Origin: Caecitellus pseudoparvulus
Lineage: Eukaryota > Bigyra: Bicosoecida
NCBI GenBank assembly: GCA_965644315.1
Contig: CBFFRQ010000096.1
Span: 310,001 to 374,000 of the forward strand
Reading direction: 5' to 3'
DNA: 64,000 nucleotides
In this document: piece by piece, positions 52,344-61,300 of the stretch
Position numbering within the stretch: position 1 is the stretch's first letter
How the letters are laid out: the number at the start of each line of letters is the position of its first letter
Translations under genes and position numbers: made by a program
Notes under the pieces: generated by a model
What the model saw: the letters and a program-made list of their open reading frames with translations, nothing else
The model's database searches: none
Told to the model about the DNA's origin: nothing

Positions 52344-54938
52344 CTACACGCCGTCCCCCGTCACGTACCGCAGCAAGGAGGCTTCGTGGTTCACCGCTAG
52401 GGCCGGTGGCGGCACTGGCTGAGGTGGCGGTGTGGGGGTGCGCTCAGCTGCAGCGCCGGGTGACCCGTCCTCTGAGCCAGGCTGGCTGGACGCGTCCGGC
52501 ACTTCGAACATGATGATGCTCCTGCCTTGGTCGTGCGCAGCGTGTGGCGCCCGGGCACCTGACGCAGCGGCAAGGGGGCGCTGCGACCTCCCTCCCACGA
52601 AGGAGCGGTGCAGCTGGATGGAGCGCTGCAGCGGGTGGGCATGCCCACGCTGTTCACCGCCTGCGCTGGGTGTCGCTGCCATGTGCAGTGCGGAGGCGCC
52701 GCTGCTGGGGCGCAGGCCTGGCAGCGCTGACGCCGCGAGCGACTGCTGGAACTGCTGCTGCACGGCGAGGGACCAGGCCGGGTGTGCGGCGTGGAAAGAG
52801 AGGATGCTGCGCTGCAGCTTCTCGCGGGCCCAGGGTGCCGGGGGAGGGCCAGCCAGCCCGAAGAGAGCGGGCGTGCAGACGGCTCCCACTCCTTGCACCT
52901 CCGTCACATTCTGACGCAGGAAGTCCGTGATGTCGGGGGCAGCCAGTGGCAGCAGCCAGGCACAGACGAGGGGCGCTGCCGCGACGCTGGCCACCTCCTG
53001 CAGCAGGCTGGCCAGGCGGAAGGGGAAGAGGTCCATGAAGGCATCCCGCACAGCAGCGGTGCCGGCGCGGCCCTCCCACTCAGCCGGCGCAAAGTGCGTG
53101 AAGGCCACCACCTCCCCCATGGCCTCGGTGGGGTTCACCACTGTCTCTTCGGGCGCAGGCACCAGGCTTCGAGCCGCTGCCAGCACGGCACTGGCCATGG
53201 CCAGGTACCACAGCAGGTTCCGGTCACCCAGCGTCACATGCAAGAGCAGCTGGTCGTCCACCAGCGTCAGCAGCAGCAGCGCCAGCACGACGGTGCCGGC
53301 GAGGAAGGCGACACCCTTGCCCACCACAGCCATGGTGGCGTTGGGGAACTGGCGCAGGTAGGTGGTTGCAGGCACCAACCCCGCGTTCAGGCGGCGCCGG
53401 AACAGGTGTGGCAGCTCGTTCAGTTCCCGGAAGGCCCACTCAGCAGCATGGGACCAGCCACGGGGCCCCAGCACGTCCTTCTTCGCGTGCCAGTCCTCTG
53501 CGTGCTGGATGATGTGGCGCAGAATGTCCACTGGCAGGCGCAGCGGCAGGGAAAGGCAGGCGAAGGCGCTGATCCAGGCCAGGTTCCGGCGCAGGCGGGC
53601 GGAGTTCTTGGTGTAGGCAGGCAGCAGGCGGCCAGAGCCTGGCTCCAGCATGACGTCCAGCAGTGCCGTGCGCACGTTCCAGTGCAGGGTGTGGGTGAGG
53701 GGGCAGGGGCAGTGGCAGGCCCAGGGTGAAGCGGGGACGGGGAGCGAGGAGGGGGGCGGCATGGCGGGTGCTGCGGCGTGGTCAGCTGGCGCACGGCCGG
53801 CAGCACAGCTGTCACTGCGCGCCAGGTGCAGGGGGGGGGGGTTCCTTGGCGAGGCGGAGTGGGTGTGGAGTGGGCTGGCGGGGCCGCTGCGGGGGGGTGG
53901 TGGGCAGGCGCCTCCCCGCGCAGCGCGCACCTGAGCTCGCCCGACGTGGGGCGTGCAGCCTGCGCCCTGGGCGTGGCAAGGCAGGCGCAGCGTGCAGGCG
54001 AGGTCCAGCAGCCCCTCGTTCACGAGGCCCACCATGAAGTTGTCCCGCTGCATAATGCGCGCAGCGACGTACTGAGGCAGCAGCAAGCCCTGCGTCCGCT
54101 TGCCGATGCGGGCGCCTGGGAAGGAAGTGTCCATGCCCAGAGCGCTGAGTTTGCGGCGCACCTGGGGTCGCTCCAGGATGCCCAGGATGTCCCCCCACTC
54201 CGCTGCGGCCAAGTCTTCGTCAGGCAGGTGCATGGTGTGCGCCAGGATGCGGTGCCAGAACCAGGCCCGGCGCACGCTGTGCACGGCCGCGACGGCAGAC
54301 CACAGCCACCACAGCAGCAGGACGAAGCAGTACACCATGAACACGACGTCGCCAGCGTGGGGCGCGCGCAGGACGTCAGTCCTGGCGAATGACTCCAGTG
54401 GCTGCGCAAGGAGGCGCAGCATGGCTTGTGGCGGCTGAACGCAGCGGGCGCGACGCAGGCAGGCTCACCCCACAGAACTCAGGCGCGCCATCTGTGCACT
54501 TCATGAGCCGATCCCAGCGCACGAACAGGAATGCCCACGCCAGGAACACGATGATGGCACCAAGAGACCTGTGCAGGTGGCCAAGCAAATTCCGCATCGC
54601 AGGCGTGGCGTTGGCGGCAAGTGCGCACGACTCACAGCAAGTGCACGAGGAAGGTCAGCAGGATGTTCACAAAGCCTTTCTCGCTGAAGTACCAGTACAG
54701 CTCGCGCAGGAATTCTCCGCCAGGCACAGCCCTCGCCCGTTTGCCGGCCTGTGGCGTTTCACACAGCACAAAGAGCCCGGTGCGTGCGAGTGTGCCAGGC
54801 GGCTGCCCCTTTGCGCCCACGCACCGCTGGCTGGACAGGAGAGTCTGGAAGGCCTGACACTTCTACGTCCCGGATGCTGCCATAGTCGGCTGCGGCGCTG
54901 TCGTGCTGGGTGAGGGGCGCGGACAACTCAGTGTCCAT
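52344..54938 (-). CDS. Autophagy-related protein 9 (ATG9 lipid scramblase)
   Basis: Inferred CDS complement(join(52344..54401, 54469..54568, 54636..54748, 54825..54938)), about 794 aa. Three GT-AG introns of 66-76 nt keep the frame. The N-terminus (MDTELSAPLTQHDSAAADYG) leads to the ATG9 start LRELYWYFSEKGFVNILLTF, then membrane spans (LGAIIVFLAWAFLFVRW, VVFMVYCFVLLLWWLW). Core motifs are ARIMQRDNFMVGLVNEGLLD, AFRELNELPHLFRRRLNAG, a THFAPAEWEGRAG block, FPFRLASLLQEVASVAAAPL and DITDFLRQNVTEVQGVGAVC. ATG9 is a trimeric scramblase that seeds autophagosome membranes. A Pro/Ala/Cys-rich stretch between about 53,960 and 53,710 interrupts a conserved part and is probably a further in-frame intron whose acceptor could not be fixed. 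The C-terminal 180 residues are disordered. Confidence 0.9.
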
Positions 54939-55363
54939 GTGGCGAAGCTGCGAGCCAGACGCGCCCTCGACTTGAATGACCCAGCGAGTGGCAGCCAAAG
55001 GATGCAAGTCCTGCAGGGAATCAACAATCGTGGCAAATCGGTTGAACAGATGTGTGGGTGCGTGTGAAAGGATTTGGCGGGGCGCCGGCTCGTGTCTGGG
55101 TGGGCTCGCAGGTGAATTTCCGCAAGCGCACACTTCGCAAGCGCCGACGAATTGACGCAGGCACTAAATTGCTGGGAGCCACAGTGCACCAGTCACGCCT
55201 TGTACCAAGCACACCCGGGCCACCGCCTGCACCTGCCCCCGCCCAGCAGTGGGGTGGTTGCTGAGCAGGAGAAAGCCGAGTTGACATCGCGCATCAGCAG
55301 CACCTCGTCGCGGCCGCCTGCAGCTGCTCCACTCACGGCCACACAGCGAGGCCAAGGCCAGCC
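54939..55363. other. Divergent intergenic region, ATG9 and CFAP65
   Basis: About 425 bases between two divergent starts. The middle (54990-55180) contains AT-richer stretches. Both promoters are expected here. No RNA gene or repeat was recognised. Confidence 0.5.
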
Positions 55364-58300
55364 ATGGCAGGAATTCGACCGATGAGTCGTGCCGAGCGAG
55401 CGGCAGCCTTCGGCATTGACTGTGGCGGTGGCATTCACTGGCGGGGGGGCACCTGGAGCCCTGGTGGCGAGTACTCTGGCAAGCTGACGGTGAAGAACGT
55501 CTCCATGCGCATGCAGAAGGTGCGGTACGAGCTGCCGAAGACCAAGATCTTCTTCATGGAGTTCCCAGACACACTCGTGCTGTCGTCCGGCATGTCCGTG
55601 CAGCTGGAGGTGCGCTTCCGGCCCGTGCGCCTGACCGCCTACTCCGACAGTATCACCTTCACCACTGAGCAGGGCGCCTTCTCCGTGCCCATCACCGCCT
55701 CCCTGCCGCGCCTGGCAGTGGAGCCGCCGGAAGACGTCGCCTTCGGCACGGTGCCCGTGAACGAGACGTCGGTGGCGCCCCTCACCCTGCGCAACGTGGG
55801 AGAAGTGCCAGCCTCCATCGCCTGGGAGGTGCCAGCACCCTTCGCAGTGGCCCCTGCTCGGGCGGTGCTGCAGCCGGACAGCACCATGCAAGTGCAGGCC
55901 AGTGTGCTGCCCAGCGCGGCTGCCGTCCTGCAGGGCACGGCAGTGTGCCACGTCACGGCCGACGGCGCCCGCAGCACGTACCATGTGTCCCTCTCCGCCA
56001 CCAGCCGCTTCCAGTTCATCAAGCTGTCCACAGAGGTGGTGGACCTCGGCGATGCGCTGATCCGGGATGGCGGCAAGCCGTACACCACCCCCATCACGCT
56101 GTCCAACGTCGGGCCTGTCCCCGCCACCGTCACCCTCGTGCCCCTGGAGCGCCAGGCGACGGCACATGTCAAGGTGCACCCTGAAGCGGCGGCGCTGCCT
56201 GCAGGCGGCAGCACCACCTTCACCGTGCAGTACACGCCTGCCGTGCATGGCATGTTCACGCTGGAGCGCTTTCAATTCCGCACGCCGGGCGGCAACGCAG
56301 CCCAGCTCACCGTCACGGGGCGTGCTGTGGGGCCGACAGTGACGCTGGAGCGCAAAGACCCCTCCACTGGCACCAGCGCCAAGGGCGGGCAGACGAGTGA
56401 TGGCGATGTCGCTGAGCCGCTGGCGCTCAGCACCACTCTCCTGACGGCCGGCGTGGGGCAGGGGCGCGGCGGCAGCAACCCCCTCTCCTTCAATTTCGGC
56501 GACATCGACGTCGGCACCAGCTGCACCCGCGTCGTGACGCTGCGCAACCACAGCAAGACCACTGCCTTCTTCGCATTCGACGCCGCTCAGGGAGGCGTCT
56601 TCGACTTTGCCGTGGCTCAAGGCAGCGTGCCCGCCCAGCTGTACACGCACGTCGTGGTGACCTTCACGCCGCCCAGCGCAGGCACCTTCTACCGCCGTGT
56701 GCTGTGCCTGGTGCGCGACAGCACGCCGGTGTTCGCAGACTTCTTCGGCAGCGGCAAGGACGCCACACACCGCCCCATGCCGCTGCGCCAGCGCCACATC
56801 GACGCATACCGCCTGCGCCCGCCACCCGTGCTCCTGCTGCCCCCCCAACACGTCACCTCCATCGCCAATGCCCTGCTGGCACGAGCCAGTGCGGCAGCGC
56901 AGGCTGGTGACCCGGCCTTGGCGGGGTGGCTCGCCACGACCGCCCCTGCAGCTGCTGCAAAGCCCCCACCTGTGGGCAGTGGAGACGGCATGGACGCTGA
57001 CTTTGAGGCTCTGCTGGGGGAGTCCAAGGGAGTGGCGGCGGCGCCCCCCGGCACCCGTGAGGCCGGGGCGGCAGGGGGCCTGTCCCTCTGGCGCCTGCCT
57101 CTGCACTTGTTGGAGGGGGATGACGCCGCAGCCGAGACACTGGTGCAGGTGCACGAAGCGGCGTCAGGCGGTGGCGGCGGCGGCGGGCACGGCGCCGGCA
57201 CAGCGGAGGCGGCGGTGGTGGGCAAGGCCATCCGCATTGGCGCCCGGGCGCCGTTCGGGCTGGTGTCCCGCACCACCCTGCTGCAGGAGCGAGAGCTGTC
57301 CCTCACCACCATGGGCGCTGCTGAGGTGACGCGGTCGGGGGACATGAGCCGGGCCGCCGCGGCACTGCTGGACGCACACTTCCAGCCGCAAGACCACTCC
57401 ACTGCGCCGCTGGCCCTGCTGGTGGAGCGCGTGGACTTTGGCCACACCGCCATGGGCGCACCCGTCACACGCAAGGTGCGCCTGGCCAACCGCACGAAGG
57501 GCAAGATGACAGTCACGTGGGCTGTGCCGCGGTCAGCGTATGCTGCAGGGGAGGCTGGTGGCGCTGACTTCGCCGTGCGCCCCCTGGTGCAGGACATCGA
57601 CGCGGAGAGCGAGGGCGAGTTCGTGCTGTCCTTCACGCCCACCGCTGACAACGTGTACTTCGCACAGCAGCTGGAGGCCTTCGTGTCCCCCAAGCCCAAC
57701 CGCACCTTCCGCCTGGTGGACGACGTCAGCTTGACGCCGCCTGTGTGCCTGCCGCTTACCGTGCGGGGACACACCTTCTCGGGCCTGGGGCAGTTCTTGC
57801 CTCGTGTGGCGTGCTCCCTGGGCGGCGGGCACAGCCACAAGGTGGTGCTGCCCACTGCCATGCTGGGGGACTCCACCCACACCACCTTCCAGCTGACCAA
57901 CGAGGGCGACACCCCTGCCACCTTTGACTTTGGCGAGGCCGGCGATGGCGTGTGGGCCGTCAAGCCTGCCTCAGGCATCATCCAGCCCGGCGCCTTTGCC
58001 CTCGTGACCCTGCGCTTCACTCCATCAGCGCCACGAACCTTCACGCACACCCTCACCTGCCGCCTGAACGGTGGGGACACACACACCCTCACATTGCACC
58101 TGCTGGGCACGGGCGGCCTGCCCCGCCTGCAGCTGCCGCGGGATGGGCTTGTCTTCGTCAAGCCAACGTGCGTGGGGGTGGCTTCCCACGCCACAGCACG
58201 CCTGCACAACCCCACCCACCTGCCACTGCGCTATCGCCTCGTGCTGCCAGAGGATGCCGCGCGGCAGGGCGTGCTGTCCGCGACGCCCCTGGAGGGGGAG

Positions 58301-61300
58301 CTGGCCGGCAATGCGTTCGAGGACGTTGTGCTGCGTTTCGCTCCGCAGGCGGCGGGGGACCATGCGTTGAAAGTGGGCGTGGAGGTGTTCCCCGCCGGGC
58401 GCATGGATGCAGACTGGGCCGTGGGGCAGACCTCCCTGGACCGCCTGCCCACCGGCACGGGGTACGCCGCGTATGCGTTCACAGGGGGGCACATCTCATC
58501 GGGGGCAGTCAAGGTGGGCGGCCGTGTGCCCACGGCGCGCTTGGAGGATGTCAGCCCGCCCACTGAGGGAGTGGCGCCGCTGCAGCGCCTGACGCTGCTG
58601 GTGCTGAGCGAGGGCACGGGGGGTGCACTGCAGTTCACGCCGCCCGCCCTGGACTTCGGCACGGCCCTCGTGGGCAGCACCCTGCATCGCAGTGTGGCCC
58701 TGCACAACATCTCCGATTGCACGCTGCACTTCCGGGTGGGCGCCTTCGTGCAGCGGCGGGGGGCGAGGGGCGTGCCGCCGGTGGATGCCCGAGCGTCTCT
58801 GGACGGCACTGCCGGCGTGGCGGCGGTGGACCCCCCCACTGCAGACAGCGAGCCTGACTCAGACGAGGAGGGCGAGGAGCCGGGGAAGGGTGCCGCCGCT
58901 GCCGCAGCTGCCCTGGCCGCCACGTCAGCTGACATGGGCCTCGCCAGCACTTCTGCGGGGGACGCGCTGCTGGACAAGGCGTCCCAGGTGCCGCTGCTGC
59001 AGCTGGACCCGCCTTGCGGAGTGGTGCCTGCCCACGCCAAGGTGCAGATGGACGTGGCCTTCACCCCCCCCGACGCGGCAGAGTACTCCTTCAGCCTCTT
59101 CTACCTCATCGTGTCCGAGGCAGAAGTGGCCAGCGGGGAGGCCGCCACGCCCCTGCTCCTGCTGCCAGGCGAGGATGGCTCCTTCCGCCCCCTGGACCTG
59201 CCAGCACCACAGGCAGCAGGGGACACGCCCGCCATCAGCGGGCCTGCCCTGGACATCGCGGCCTCTGCTGCTGCCGCGCTGGCGCACGCTCAAGCGGCGG
59301 CGGGGGGAGGTGCCGCACACCCTGCTGGGGAGGAGGGCGCCAGCACGCCCCCTCCCGACACGCAGCTGGCAGCAGGCAGCGCCACGACGCTGGCAGCCTT
59401 TGACCCCCTGCCCATCGCGCAGCGGGGACTGGTGCCGCCCAACACCGACCCGCTGTGGTGCCACGCCACCGCCAAGGGCGGGTACCCCAGTGTCACCATC
59501 GAGGACGCCCGGGCACTGTGCAGTCGAGACGCCCTACTGTACATGTTCCCATCCCCGCCCGCGCCTGTGGCAGGGGGGGGCAGTGTCGTGGGCGGCGAGG
59601 CCATCACGCTGCCCCTGCCACCCGCCCTGGCCCGTGCACTGGCCCTCTCCCCCGCTAACCGTGCCATCTCGGAGGAGCACTTCTCGGCGGTGGGGGACAT
59701 GCCCCATGCCGTCGCCCTCATGGCGGCAGCGGGCGTGGACGTGGAGGTGCAGCTGGCCGTGACGCCGGATGGCACGGCCCTGGCCAGCACGGCGCTGGGC
59801 CAGACGGGCAACGGCGGACTGGCCAGCGGTGGCGCAGGCTCCGCGGTGGACGGCATCCCCGTCGGCGGCAATGCCGTCGGCGGCTGGGGCTTCTTCACCT
59901 TCGGGCCCTACTTGAACGTGCCTGAATTCGAGCCGTTGCTGGCGGGGGCAGTGCGCCCGCCGCCCCCCCTGCACCCCATCGCAGACATCTCCTGGACGCC
60001 GGGGGATGTGGCTGGGCAGCGGGGGGGTGCCATGGGCGGCACGGCTGGCGTGGGCGGCTTCTGGGGCCCTGATGCGCGGGACGTGCTGACGGGTGTTCTG
60101 GCGGAACACGCGGGGGACTCGTGGGAGATGGACGCTGCCCGCGCGACAGATGCCGCCGTGCTGGGCGAGGCAGGACCTGGCGCGCGCTCCACCGTCAGCA
60201 GCCGCAAGGGCGTCCTAGGGCGCCCCCTGCCCGACGCAGGCGTGCACGTGGACCCCCAGCCGGCAGTGGGCTCCCCCGCCCTCCTGTGGCGGCAGCTGTC
60301 CCTGTCTGGGCTCAATGCGCACTTGGCGCGGAGCCTGACGCCTGGCGAGCGCTCCTTCAACCGTGCCACGCGCAACGAGACGGCAGCACACACGCTCAAG
60401 ACGTACACGATGGAGTTCACGCCGGCACCGCTGGGGTCCCCCCCCGAAGTCATCCTGCTGTCCCTCCGCAACAACGGCCACCTGCCTGCCGTGCTGGACT
60501 TCCGCTTCACCCACGCCCACGAATTCGACGTGGAGCCGTGGGCGGAAGTCGCGGCGCCCTCCACCTCCGCCGTGCAAGTGGCTGAGCTGGTCGCCCGGCG
60601 AGTGGTGGACGTGCAGCCGCGCCGTGCCGCTCTGCAGCCCGGCGAGTCCGTCACCATCCGCCTGCACTACGCGTACGTGACCAGCCTGAACGGCGGCCGG
60701 CACGACGTCGCCGTCATCCTGCGCCTGGCGCAAGGCAAGCAGGTGCGCCTGCTGCTGCGAGGGCGCACCCTGAACCCCGCCTTCCCCCACCTGTACCTGG
60801 GGCTGCCGCGGGGTGTCCACCGCCTGGCGGCCGTGCCCCTGGCCTGCGCAGAGGTGCCCTTCCAACCTGTCCTCCTGCGCAACCCGTCCGCTGTGGCGCT
60901 GGCCTTCACCCTGGACCCCGCCTCCCTCCAGGACCTGGCGGCAGACAACTATGGCTTCCCCGTGTTCACTGCTGTGGCGGTGGACCCGGCAACCGCCCGC
61001 GCTGCCGCCCGAGCCAAGGCTGTCACGGCAGGCACGCCTCCTGGTGCAGATGCAGCGACGCTGCTGGAGCTCGACACTGCTCTGCACCGCGGCATCATCC
61101 CCGCAGGGGGCCACACCACCATCTGGGTGCGTTTCCAACCCCTGGAGGCGGTGGAGTACCGGTCGCGCCTTCGCATCGCGTACAGCTTCGCGGCGCTGCA
61201 GGATGAAGAGTGGGCTGCCGCTGCCGCAGACGCCGTGCAGCGCACCGCAGACGCAGAGGCGGAGGCTGCCGAGTCAGGCATGTTTGGTGAGGGGGCAGGG

